Below, in pieces: positions 15,937-25,052 of a stretch of 38,161 bases of DNA. The stretch covers positions 1 through 38,161 of the forward strand of contig CALGKJ010000179.1 of assembly GCA_937930535.1 (NCBI GenBank), given 5' to 3'. Position 1 is the first letter of the stretch. Each line of letters starts with the position of its first letter. Source of the DNA: an uncultured Clostridia bacterium (lineage in GTDB: Bacteria > Bacillota > Clostridia > Lutisporales > Lutisporaceae). The notes below the pieces were generated by a model. That model was not told the origin of the DNA. It was given only the letters and a program-made list of their open reading frames with translations, and did not search any database. Position numbers and translations under genes: made by a program.

Positions 15937-17448
15937 ATGCAGAAGTTAAACCTAGTGACACTGGAAAAAAAGCTGTGGGACTGTGCCGACATCCTGAGAG
16001 GTACTCTCAACTCAACACAGTACATGGAATACATATTTGGAATGTTATTTCTCAAAAGAATCAACGACCAGTTTGACGCAGAAAGAGAAGAAAAGAAAAA
16101 GCAGTTTTCAAAGCATCCAGCAGAAGCACTTGATAGAATATTGGAGGATGCCAAGGCTTACAGAACCTTCTTTATTCCCAAGCAAGCCAGATGGCAGAAC
16201 TTTAAGGATCTGAACCTAAACATAGGCGCAGAGCTTGACAAAGCCTTTAAAGCCATAGAGGACGAGCCCAAAAATGCCGAGCTGGTAGGGGTGCTCAGCA
16301 CAGCCAACTATAACGATAAGGAAAGAGTCCCTGACGGCAAGCTTAACCAACTGCTGCAAATCTTTGATGCAATGAATCTTTCCAACGAAGGGCTGGAAAG
16401 TCCCGATATACTTGGAGATGCATACATGTATCTTATTAAGAAGTTTGCAGACGATGGCGGAGCCAAGGGCGGAGAATTCTACACACCCAAGGAAATAAAG
16501 GAAGTCATGGTAAAGCTTCTAAAGCCACAAGAGGGAATGAGCATATATGACCCCTGCGCTGGCTCTGGCGGCTTTTTAATCAGCACGATAGAATATGTAA
16601 AAGCCAAAAATCAAAACCATAGAAATTTACAGATTTACGGACAAGAAATAAATCTTACAACCTGGGCAATTGCAAAGCTTAATATGCTGCTGCATGATGT
16701 ATCCGGCTCAACTATCTGGAAGGGCGACACCATAAGAGAGCCTAAAAATACAGATGGTTCAATACTAAAGACCTTTGATATGGTGCTTTCAAACCCTCCC
16801 TTCTCACTAAAAAACTGGGGCAGGGAAGCCGCCGAAAAGAATGACTACAATAGATTCAACTACGGTGTAGCACCAGCTTCTTATGGAGACTTGGGATTTG
16901 TTCAGCATATGCTTGCATCATTAAACTCCAAGGGCATCATGGCAAGCGTTGTACCTCACGGAATACTTTTCAGAGGCGGAGAGGAAGGAAAGATAAGACA
17001 GGGGATGCTGGAGGATGATATGTTTGAAGCAGTTATAGGTTTTCCTCAGAATTTGTTTTATGGGGCATCTATACCAGCGGCAGTCATAATATTAAATAAA
17101 AATAAATCACAAGACAAAAAGGGCAAAGTCTTATTTATAGAAGCCTCCCAAGGCTTTATAAAGGACGGCAACAAGAATAAGCTTAGACCCGAGGACATAG
17201 AGCATATTGTAAAAGCATATGAAACCTTTGCAGACGAAGACAAATTTGCCAAGGTGGCTACCCTTGAAGATATAAGGAAAAATGACTATAACCTGAATAT
17301 AACCAGATATGTAGATACCTCCCAAGAGGAAGAGGAAATAGATATAGCGGAGGTAATCAGCAGGCTTTCACAAAGAGAACAGGAGCTTGCAGAGTCCAAG
17401 GAAAAGATAAACTCATTCCTGCAACAGCTTGGATTTGAGAGGATATAG
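15937..17448 (+). CDS. hsdM: Type I restriction-modification DNA methyltransferase subunit HsdM
   Basis: A 503-residue N6-adenine methyltransferase. The N-terminal HsdM_N domain (LEKKLWDCADILRGTLNSTQYMEYIFGMLFLKRINDQF) is followed by the catalytic domain with the S-adenosylmethionine motif DPCAGSGGF at about 205-213 and the catalytic NPPF at 286-289. It methylates adenine in the target set by HsdS and is required for both modification and restriction complexes. The start has TAGGGGG 7 bases upstream. The stop is 11 bases before the preferred hsdS ATG. Both catalytic motifs are intact. It heads an operon hsdM-hsdS-hsdR-metallopeptidase. Confidence 0.97.
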   Translation: MQKLNLVTLEKKLWDCADILRGTLNSTQYMEYIFGMLFLKRINDQFDAEREEKKKQFSKHPAEALDRILEDAKAYRTFFIPKQARWQNFKDLNLNIGAELDKAFKAIEDEPKNAELVGVLSTANYNDKERVPDGKLNQLLQIFDAMNLSNEGLESPDILGDAYMYLIKKFADDGGAKGGEFYTPKEIKEVMVKLLKPQEGMSIYDPCAGSGGFLISTIEYVKAKNQNHRNLQIYGQEINLTTWAIAKLNMLLHDVSGSTIWKGDTIREPKNTDGSILKTFDMVLSNPPFSLKNWGREAAEKNDYNRFNYGVAPASYGDLGFVQHMLASLNSKGIMASVVPHGILFRGGEEGKIRQGMLEDDMFEAVIGFPQNLFYGASIPAAVIILNKNKSQDKKGKVLFIEASQGFIKDGNKNKLRPEDIEHIVKAYETFADEDKFAKVATLEDIRKNDYNLNITRYVDTSQEEEEIDIAEVISRLSQREQELAESKEKINSFLQQLGFERI

Positions 17449-17459
17449 GGGGAATGAGT

Positions 17460-18725
17460 ATGACTAAGATTAGAGAAGGTTATAAGGAGACGGAGATTGG
17501 GGTTATTCCTATGGATTGGGAGGTTGCAAAAGTGAACGATATTGCTACATTTGTAGGAAGTGGAATAACTCCCAAAGGTGGTCAGAATGTTTACACTTCC
17601 GCTGGAGTACCCTTTATCAGAAGTCAGAATGTACATCCGAATGCACTAAAGTTAGACGATGTAGTATATATTACAGATGAAATTAACAGCAAAATGAGAA
17701 GGACTATTTTAAAAGAAAAAGATGTCTTACTAAACATCACTGGTGCTTCAATTGGCAGGTGCGCTATTGTTCCTGTTGGTTTTGGTAAGGGTAATGTTAA
17801 TCAACATGTTTGCATAATTAGGGTTGATGATACTTATTCACCATTTTTTCTAAGTCAATTTTTAAATTCAAAGTTAAGTCGAAAACAAATAGATTCTTTT
17901 AATGGTGGATCGAGTAGAGAAGGATTGAATTTTCAGCAAGTTAGAAGCATATTATTATCAAAACCTCCGCTCCAAGAACAACAACGCATAGCAGAGATTC
18001 TCGCAACAACAGACGACCACATTGAAAAACTGGACAAGACCATTGAGGACTACCAACTTCTAAAAAAAGGCATGATAAAAAAATTTTTAACAGAAGGCAT
18101 TGGGTATACGGAGTTTAAAGATACTGAGGTTGGAAGGATACCTAAGGAGTGGGAAGTTAAGGAGTTGAGTGAAATAAGTGAAATAGTTACTGGTAGCACA
18201 CCCAAAACATCAGACAAAGAGAATTATGGAAATGAGTATATATGGGCTTCTCCTGCTGACTTAGGTAAAACAAAATATATTAATGTAACTACTAAAATGC
18301 TTAGTGAGGAAGGATTTTCAAAATCAAGACAACTACCTATAGGAACTATATTAGTTACTTGCATTGGTTCAACTATCGGGAAATTAGGTATTTTGAGTGA
18401 TATAGGAAGCACTAATCAACAAATAAATTCAATGATATGTAATGAAAATGCGTATAACGAATATGTTTACTATGCACTTGATTTTTATTTTGTGAAGTAT
18501 ACTTCTTATATTTCAACTCAGGCAGTGCCAATTATAAATAAAACAGTGTTTTCTAAACTTAAACTACCAATTCCACCACTACAAGAACAACAACAAATAG
18601 CCTCAATACTATCCGAGCTAGACAACAAAATTAACCTCTACCAAAAACAACGAGAAGACTACACCCAACTAAAAAAAGCACTAATGGAACAACTCCTAAC
18701 AGGAAAAATCAGAGTAAACCAATAA
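17460..18725 (+). CDS. hsdS: Type I restriction-modification specificity subunit HsdS
   Basis: About 421 residues in the classical two-half design. Each half has a target-recognition domain opening with a similar phrase (GVIPMDWEVAKVNDIA; GRIPKEWEVKELSEIS) and closing with a conserved helix (PPLQEQQRIAEILATTDDHIEKLD; PPLQEQQQIASILSELDNKINLY), the spacer helices that set the distance between the two half-sites. The two recognition domains are more AT-rich than the flanking genes, which fits exchange of specificity modules. ATG 17460 is preferred over 17454 because the AGGGGG lies 7 bases before it. Recognition sequence cannot be predicted by eye. No second or silent hsdS copy is in the window. 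Confidence 0.95.
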   Translation: MTKIREGYKETEIGVIPMDWEVAKVNDIATFVGSGITPKGGQNVYTSAGVPFIRSQNVHPNALKLDDVVYITDEINSKMRRTILKEKDVLLNITGASIGRCAIVPVGFGKGNVNQHVCIIRVDDTYSPFFLSQFLNSKLSRKQIDSFNGGSSREGLNFQQVRSILLSKPPLQEQQRIAEILATTDDHIEKLDKTIEDYQLLKKGMIKKFLTEGIGYTEFKDTEVGRIPKEWEVKELSEISEIVTGSTPKTSDKENYGNEYIWASPADLGKTKYINVTTKMLSEEGFSKSRQLPIGTILVTCIGSTIGKLGILSDIGSTNQQINSMICNENAYNEYVYYALDFYFVKYTSYISTQAVPIINKTVFSKLKLPIPPLQEQQQIASILSELDNKINLYQKQREDYTQLKKALMEQLLTGKIRVNQ

Positions 18726-18754
18726 TATACAGATAAGAAGGGGGGATGCCTACA

Positions 18755-21700
18755 ATGACAGACTATCTAGGCAATGAATATACCCTTGTAGAAAAACCAG
18801 CTATAGATTATTTAGTAAACACCTTAGGCTATGACTATATAGATGGCACAAAGCTGACTCCCGCCTATGGCGAAAGGGAGTCCTTTCGTGATGCAGTCCT
18901 TGTAAACAGACTAAGAACTGCACTCAAACGCCTAAACCCTTGGATGAACGAGCAGTCCCTAAGCACAACAGTTAGATTCCTTTTAAACAGTCAGTCTCTT
19001 GGTACTTCTCTATTGGAAATAAATGAGAAGATACATAAAGCATTAGTAGACTTGGAATTTACAGTACAGCAGGAAGTAAAGGGACAAAAGAAAAACCATA
19101 CAGTAAGGTTTATAGACTTTGACGATATCAGCAATAATGATTTTTTAGCTGCCAGACAATACGAGGTACAGGGCATCAACAAAACCATAGTGCCGGATAT
19201 TGTAATATTTATCAATGGAATACCTGTAGTAGTAATAGAAGCCAAGTCACCCTTCAAAGAAAATGCAGAAAATACTAAGGCTGGCAAAAAGGATGCCTAC
19301 AACCAGTTGAGAAGATATATGGACATCAGAGACGGCTCTGTATCAGAGGGAGCAGAGAGACTTTTTCATACAAACTTTTTTACAGGCATTATCAATAAAT
19401 ACCATGCATATGCAGGTACTATTAGCAGCAGCTATGACTACTACCTAGAGTGGAAAGACCCCTATCCCTTCAAAAAAGAGGATATGGAAGACATAGAAAA
19501 CAATCAACAAAACCTGTTTTTGCAAGGAATGCTTGAAAAAAGCAATCTGCTGAAAATCATGCAGTTCTTTATCATCTTTGAAACTGAAAGCGACGTAAGG
19601 ATAAAAAAGCTGGCAAGATATCAGCAGTTCAGAGCCTGCATGAAAGCCTTAAAAAGAATCGAAAAGGGCAAAACCCCCTTAGAAAAGGGAGGCGTTATCT
19701 GGCATACCCAAGGATCAGGCAAGTCTCTCAGTATGGTAATGCTGGCAAGAATGATCAGAAGAACAAAAGAGCTTCAAGATACCATGCTTGTAGTTGTTAC
19801 AGACAGGATTGATCTGGATAAGCAGATTTATAATACCTTTTCAAGGGTATTTCCTGCTGAATACACTCTGGCGGAGTCTAATCTGGATAAGCTGCTTACT
19901 AGAGCTGAAACAGTACAGGAAATGAAAACCCTGCTGTCTATGGCACAAGCCAAAATAATCTGCACCACCATACAAAAATTTCAGTGCAAAGCAGACGAAA
20001 ATCCTATTCTGGAGGACGGAACACAAGCTTCGGCACTGTTTTTTGACAAGGAAATAGAGGTGCTTACAAATAAATCAAAGGTTATTGTATTTACTGACGA
20101 GGCTCACAGAAGCCAGTACTCCAATCTCTCCATGAACATGAGAAAGGCACTGCCCAATGCCGCTTTTATAGGCTTTACGGGTACACCTATTGAGAAGGAT
20201 GACAAGTCAACCTATAGAACCTTCGGAGCTTTAATCGACAGCTATACAATTTCACAGGCAGTTGAGGACGGCAATACGGTAGCTATTGTATACGAGGGCA
20301 GACGACAAGACCTTCATATTATTCAAGACAAGCTGGATGAGGATTTTAACGAGTACTTTAAGGACAAGAACGAGGATGAAAAGGAAGCCATAAAAAAGAA
20401 ATATTTCAACAGGCTTTCACTATCTGAGGCCGACGACAGAATCAACGATATTGCCAGAGATATGCTGCTTCACTATAGAGACAACAGTCATAAGCTTGGC
20501 TTTAAGGCACAGCTTGTTACTGTTTCAAGACTTGCATGTGTAAAGTACTATGATGCACTGCAAAAGCATATGCCGGAAATCTTTGGAGATAATGCTATAG
20601 AAATAAGGATCATATACTCCTGTGAAAACAACGAAGAGCCATATCTGGTAAAACACAGAACATCAAAAGCAGAGCAGGATCAAATAATAAGCAGGTTTAA
20701 AAAGGAAATAGAAAAGGACAGGCTGTGCATAATCATAGTTAAGGACATGCTGCTGACAGGCTTTGATGCACAAATAGAGGATGTAATGTATCTGGACAGA
20801 CCACTAAAGGAGCATACTCTATTACAGGCAATAGCAAGAGTAAACAGAACCTATGACAAGGAATACAAAGCCATTGACGAGCATGGAAACGAAATAAAGC
20901 ACCAGAGAACAAAAAGCTACGGCAGAGTTGTAGACTATTTTGGTATAACCAGACATTTGGATGAAGCACTAAGAATATTTGACAAAGAAGATGTTGGCGA
21001 ACCAATGGAGAATATTGACTCCCTATTCAAAAAGATGCTGGACTACAAGGAAGCAGTAATGAGAATCTTTGCAGGTGTAAACAAAAGCGATCTGGATGAG
21101 CTTATGAATGTACTGAAGCCTGAAAACAAAAGGGCGGAGTTTGATATGGCATATAAAAGGTTTGCAGTTGCGGTAAATGCTCTGATGCCATCACATGCAA
21201 GGCAGGAGGATTTAAACGATTTAAAATGGATGTCATATATCCGTGCTGGAGCAAAGGCAAGGTTTGAGCCTGAGAATGCCATTGACATAAGCGACTGCGG
21301 AGAAAAAGCCAGAGAGCTTATTTCGGCACATCTGAAATCACAGGGAGTTTATCAGTGGATAGAGCCGATCACACTATTTGACAAAGACTTTAAAGCCAAG
21401 ATAAATCACGGTTCAGATGAAGCTATTGCTTCTACTATGGAGCATGCTATCAAACATGCAATAAGTGTAAGGATGAGTAATAATCCAGTACATTATACCT
21501 CCCTGCTGGAAAGACTAATGAGGATACTAGAGGAAACAAATATGAACTGGGAGGAAAGAAGAAGACAGCTTGAGCAGTTTGTTGAGAGAGAAATGAACCA
21601 CAGTGAGGAAAATCTGGTTAAACAGCATAACTTAAAGGATAAAAGGCAGCTTGCCATATTTGAAACAATACAAAAAGCTCTGAAAAAAGAAAGGGCGGCA

Positions 21701-21955
21701 GAGGAAGCAGTATATTATTTCGATTCCAGCCAAGAGGATGTCATAAGAAATATCACTTTGGCTATTGAGGAGGTTATTCTAAACACCAGAGTAAAGGGGT
21801 TTAGGAACAATCCCACCAGAATATCAGAAATGGAAACCGCCGTTTATAATATGCTGATGTCAAGGTACTATAATGAGCTGGAGTATGATGCTATTGCACA
21901 GCTTACTGTTCCGCTGATTGATCTGGCTAAGATTCACTATGAAGATATGGAGTAG
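18755..21955 (+). CDS. hsdR: Type I restriction-modification endonuclease/translocase HsdR
   Basis: About 1066 residues. The N-terminal nuclease domain shows the PD-(D/E)xK pattern with D148 (PDIVIFINGIP) and E162-A-K164 (VVVIEAKSP). The superfamily 2 motor follows, with Walker A GSGKS at 320-324, DEAH at 448-451, motif III GFTGTP and motif VI AIARVNRTYD. The C-terminal helical region would join the HsdM/HsdS complex. It cleaves unmodified DNA after ATP-driven translocation. ATG 18755 is preferred over 18746, which touches the GGGGGG ribosome site. All key residues appear intact, so the system is probably active. Confidence 0.96.
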   Translation: MTDYLGNEYTLVEKPAIDYLVNTLGYDYIDGTKLTPAYGERESFRDAVLVNRLRTALKRLNPWMNEQSLSTTVRFLLNSQSLGTSLLEINEKIHKALVDLEFTVQQEVKGQKKNHTVRFIDFDDISNNDFLAARQYEVQGINKTIVPDIVIFINGIPVVVIEAKSPFKENAENTKAGKKDAYNQLRRYMDIRDGSVSEGAERLFHTNFFTGIINKYHAYAGTISSSYDYYLEWKDPYPFKKEDMEDIENNQQNLFLQGMLEKSNLLKIMQFFIIFETESDVRIKKLARYQQFRACMKALKRIEKGKTPLEKGGVIWHTQGSGKSLSMVMLARMIRRTKELQDTMLVVVTDRIDLDKQIYNTFSRVFPAEYTLAESNLDKLLTRAETVQEMKTLLSMAQAKIICTTIQKFQCKADENPILEDGTQASALFFDKEIEVLTNKSKVIVFTDEAHRSQYSNLSMNMRKALPNAAFIGFTGTPIEKDDKSTYRTFGALIDSYTISQAVEDGNTVAIVYEGRRQDLHIIQDKLDEDFNEYFKDKNEDEKEAIKKKYFNRLSLSEADDRINDIARDMLLHYRDNSHKLGFKAQLVTVSRLACVKYYDALQKHMPEIFGDNAIEIRIIYSCENNEEPYLVKHRTSKAEQDQIISRFKKEIEKDRLCIIIVKDMLLTGFDAQIEDVMYLDRPLKEHTLLQAIARVNRTYDKEYKAIDEHGNEIKHQRTKSYGRVVDYFGITRHLDEALRIFDKEDVGEPMENIDSLFKKMLDYKEAVMRIFAGVNKSDLDELMNVLKPENKRAEFDMAYKRFAVAVNALMPSHARQEDLNDLKWMSYIRAGAKARFEPENAIDISDCGEKARELISAHLKSQGVYQWIEPITLFDKDFKAKINHGSDEAIASTMEHAIKHAISVRMSNNPVHYTSLLERLMRILEETNMNWEERRRQLEQFVEREMNHSEENLVKQHNLKDKRQLAIFETIQKALKKERAAEEAVYYFDSSQEDVIRNITLAIEEVILNTRVKGFRNNPTRISEMETAVYNMLMSRYYNELEYDAIAQLTVPLIDLAKIHYEDME

Positions 21956-21959
21956 TTAA

Positions 21960-22673
21960 ATGAAGCTATCATATGATTATGGAACGCAGACAATAGAATT
22001 TACAACAATATTCAAGAAACGAAAAACACTAACAATCGAAGTAGAAGCTCCAAAAACCATAACAGTTATAGCACCGGAGGGAACAACTGAGGATAAAATA
22101 CTTGAGACAGTCAAAACCAAATCAAAATGGATAGTACAAAAGCTTTTTGAGATAAGGGAAATGGAGTATAGAAAAAGAGTAAGGCAGTATGTCAATGGAG
22201 AAGCCTTTATATACATGGGCAGAAACTACAGCTTGCAGATAGTTCAGGACGACAAAGTATCACTGCCCGAGGCAAAGCTAATCAGAGGCAGGTTTTATGT
22301 TTATACCTATTCAAAGGATGAGGAAATAGTAAGACGAGCTTTGGAAAACTGGTACAAGGATAAGGCAGAGGAAAAAATCAGAGAAAGAGTGAAGTACTAC
22401 CAGTCTTATTTTGATATAAAACCAGCTAAGATTAGCATAAAAGATCAGCAAAAACGCTGGGGAAGCTGTACCTCCAAAAAGGAGCTTCTATTTAACTGGA
22501 AGTGCATAATGGCACCCTCCCCAGTGCTTGACTATATTGTGGTGCATGAGATGTGCCACCTAGCTTATATGAATCACTCAAAGGAGTTCTGGCTGTTATT
22601 GAAAAGGGTGCTTCCCGACTATGAAGACAGAAAGAACTGGCTGCGTAATAATGGGATTAAATATGATTTATAG
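21960..22673 (+). CDS. YgjP-like M48-type metallopeptidase, fourth gene of the hsd operon
   Basis: A 237-residue protein of the YgjP/WLM-like family. It contains QKRWGSCTSKKELLFNWKCIMAP, then the zinc-binding HEMCH at 196-200 (VVHEMCHLAYMNHSKEFW) with H206 as the likely third ligand. The ATG begins 4 bases after the hsdR stop, with GGAG inside the end of hsdR, so translation is probably coupled. Such putative metallopeptidases are frequent next to type I restriction genes, but their role is not established; control of HsdR levels by proteolysis is one possibility. A weak hairpin at 22705-22729 follows and may end the operon. Confidence 0.87.
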   Translation: MKLSYDYGTQTIEFTTIFKKRKTLTIEVEAPKTITVIAPEGTTEDKILETVKTKSKWIVQKLFEIREMEYRKRVRQYVNGEAFIYMGRNYSLQIVQDDKVSLPEAKLIRGRFYVYTYSKDEEIVRRALENWYKDKAEEKIRERVKYYQSYFDIKPAKISIKDQQKRWGSCTSKKELLFNWKCIMAPSPVLDYIVVHEMCHLAYMNHSKEFWLLLKRVLPDYEDRKNWLRNNGIKYDL

Positions 22674-22704
22674 CTTATTATAATTACCATTTATTATGAA
22701 AGCA

Positions 22705-22729
22705 AAGCTGATCACCACTTGATTAGCTT
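22705..22729 (+). terminator. Possible terminator after the hsd operon
   Basis: AAGCTGATCA (22705-22714) pairs with TGATTAGCTT (22720-22729) with one wobble. The downstream T content is modest, so this is tentative. Confidence 0.4.
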
Positions 22730-22811
22730 GTGTGTCGTTTTAATGTATATTGTATACAGAACATAGAAAGGGGGAGTCGGTATAAAAGCAAGCTCATTTG
22801 TCAAATTTGCT

Positions 22812-23684
22812 ATGTTTGGTATAAGTACTATTTTATTCAAGAGGAAGAAACCCATTCTTGGTACAATTATACTTACAGATAAATGTAATTTAACATGTAA
22901 GCATTGTGCTGTTAATAATGTGAGCTGTGTAATATATCCCTATGAAAATATTAAAAAAGAGATGCTTTTACTATACCAACAAGGAATAAGAATCTTATTT
23001 TTCTGCGGGGGAGAAACCTTCCTATGGGAGGATAAGGGTAAAAATCTTAGAGATTTAGTTATAGAGGCTAAAAGTATGGGATTTTTAATTGTAAACATTG
23101 TAACAAACGGAACATTTAAGCTTGATTTGCCTGAAGCAGACTTAATACTTTTAAGCTTAGATGGTACAAGAAAAAATCACAATGATATTAGAGGAAATAC
23201 CTATGATAAGATATTGGATAACATTAGTAATGCAGCTTTTGATAATATTTGCTTATATATGGCTATAAACAAAATTAATATAAAGGATATTGAAGAGGTA
23301 TGCGAAGTTGCAAAAGAGCAAAAAAATGTACGAGCTGTTTCTTTTAATTTTCATACACCATACCCTGACACTGAAAGCTTATGCTTAAGCCAAGAGGAAA
23401 AACAAAGCTGCTGTAACCGCATTGAACAGTTAATCAAAAAGGGCTATCCTATTTTCAATCTTAAAAGTGCTTTTAGGTATATAGTAAACAACAGCTTTAA
23501 AACACCCTGCTATCAATGTGTGGTTATGGAAAATGGCAAGCAGTTTATATGCGGCAGGTGTGTAGAGGTAGAAGGGCTATGTGAAAGTTGCGGCTACTTT
23601 TTTGCAGCAGAGTACGCTATGGTATTTGACGGAAATATTAAAGTAATATTAGATATGCTGAAAACCTATCTAAAGTATGTATAA
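22812..23684 (+). CDS. Radical SAM protein with cysteine-rich C-terminus
   Basis: At least 290 residues. The SAM/iron-sulfur motif is C25-x3-C29-x2-C32 (CNLTCKHC), followed by FFCGGETFLWED and TNGTF, typical of the radical-SAM barrel. The C-terminus has paired cysteines (CYQCVV, CGRCVEVEGLCESCG), like SPASM or twitch auxiliary clusters. ATG 22812 has no ribosome site; the frame continues upstream through KASSFVKFA to ATA 22782, 5 bases after AAAGGGGGAG, so the real start may be AUA at 22782. A HemN-like radical-SAM gene follows after 10 bases. Substrate unknown; peptide or cofactor modification are options. Confidence 0.85.
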   Translation: MFGISTILFKRKKPILGTIILTDKCNLTCKHCAVNNVSCVIYPYENIKKEMLLLYQQGIRILFFCGGETFLWEDKGKNLRDLVIEAKSMGFLIVNIVTNGTFKLDLPEADLILLSLDGTRKNHNDIRGNTYDKILDNISNAAFDNICLYMAINKINIKDIEEVCEVAKEQKNVRAVSFNFHTPYPDTESLCLSQEEKQSCCNRIEQLIKKGYPIFNLKSAFRYIVNNSFKTPCYQCVVMENGKQFICGRCVEVEGLCESCGYFFAAEYAMVFDGNIKVILDMLKTYLKYV

Positions 23685-23694
23685 GGGGATATAA

Positions 23695-24948
23695 ATGTTG
23701 TTAACATCATTATTAAGAATAATTTTAACAAGGTCGCTGAAACCATTTGTTTTTAATGGGAAGCATAAAGAAGCACTGGAGTTTGAGGACTTGGACAGTT
23801 TAGGGCTGTATGTGCATATTCCTTTCTGTAGGTCTATATGCAGCTTTTGTCCTTATTGTAAAGAGGAATATAATAAAGCATTAGCTTTAAAATATAAAGC
23901 TGCTCTGCTAAAAGAAATTGAGTTGGTTTGTAAAGATACCAATAAGAAAAAATCAGTAACCAGCCTTTATTTTGGGGGTGGAACACCCAGCTTAATGATT
24001 GAGCAGCTTTCTGAGATTATAGAAAAGCTTAATAGCTTTTTTGATATTAGAGATGGAATAGGTGTTGAGCTTCATCCTGATGATATAAACGATGAAACGC
24101 TGAGTCGTCTTAAAAATATAGGTATTACAATGTTAAGTGTTGGGATACAATCATTTAATAAAGAGTGCTTGAGAAAAATCGGAAGAGAATATGCAGGATT
24201 TGAAGAGAAGCTTTTATTAATAAAAAAGCACAATTTTTCAGTAGTGGATGTAGATTTAATATTCGGAATACCGGGGCAAAACCAGGAAATACTTAGAAAT
24301 GATATAGATACAGCCTTTAGGTGCGGTGCAACTCAAATTTCAACATATCCTTTCATAGATTTCACATTTGCAAACAATGAATATAAGCCATTATCTCATA
24401 AACAGAAAAAAGAAATGCTGGCTGCTTTAAATGAAAAATGCCTCGAATTAGGAGCACAGCGTACTTCTGTTTGGACGTTTTCAAAAAAAGATACAGCAAA
24501 ATATTCATCTGTTACACGGGATACTTTTTTAGGCTTTGGAGTTTCTGCAACAACACTTTTAAAGGATGTATTCAAAATAAATACATTTTCTATAAATGAG
24601 TACATTAACCGTGTTTCTAAAAGCAGCTTACCTACATCCCTGACCCTTGATTTTACAGTAAGACAGCGAGCGGTTTATTATCTTTTCTGGAGTGCATATG
24701 GACTTCAAATAAATGAAGCAAATTTTATGAAAATAATAGGTAGACCACTAAAGAAAATTTACAGATTTGAATTTTTTATTGCAGAAAAGCTTGGCTTACT
24801 TACTAGAAAGGATGGTATATATTATTTAACGGATAAAGCGGCATATATATATCATTACTTGGAACAAGAATACACAACTGCCTACATTGATAAGATGTGG
24901 AATATATCACGCAAAACAGCATTTCCTCAAAAGATTGTTCTGAAATAA
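23695..24948 (+). CDS. HemN/HemW-like radical SAM protein
   Basis: A 417-residue protein related to coproporphyrinogen dehydrogenase/HemW. It shows LYVHIPFC45RSIC49SFC52PYC55, then TSLYFGGGTPSLM and LSVGIQSF, DLIFGIPGQ. HemN and HemW usually have the spacing CxxxCxxCxC; here the last cysteine is one residue further on, so the fourth cysteine is shifted. The C-terminal part differs from HemN, and heme synthesis is not implied. It follows the other radical-SAM gene with AAGGGGA as ribosome site, suggesting joint action. True HemW, a heme chaperone, or a specialised methyltransferase-like role are all possible. Confidence 0.85.
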   Translation: MLLTSLLRIILTRSLKPFVFNGKHKEALEFEDLDSLGLYVHIPFCRSICSFCPYCKEEYNKALALKYKAALLKEIELVCKDTNKKKSVTSLYFGGGTPSLMIEQLSEIIEKLNSFFDIRDGIGVELHPDDINDETLSRLKNIGITMLSVGIQSFNKECLRKIGREYAGFEEKLLLIKKHNFSVVDVDLIFGIPGQNQEILRNDIDTAFRCGATQISTYPFIDFTFANNEYKPLSHKQKKEMLAALNEKCLELGAQRTSVWTFSKKDTAKYSSVTRDTFLGFGVSATTLLKDVFKINTFSINEYINRVSKSSLPTSLTLDFTVRQRAVYYLFWSAYGLQINEANFMKIIGRPLKKIYRFEFFIAEKLGLLTRKDGIYYLTDKAAYIYHYLEQEYTTAYIDKMWNISRKTAFPQKIVLK

Positions 24949-25052
24949 TTTTAGGTATTGCTAGTTATGCTATAAAGGCAGACAAGAGACATCCTTAAAA
25001 ATGCTTTCGATTTTTGATATCTCCTGCTGCTTTTCCATTCTGCATAAATTTG

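Noticed and set aside
10750-22673. tRNA-Val as the attachment site of an island carrying the hsd operon
   Set aside because: No integrase and no copy of the tRNA 3' end downstream were seen.
24949-25052. Terminator between the convergent radical-SAM and GTPase genes
   Set aside because: No stem with a T-run could be found in this 104-base gap.
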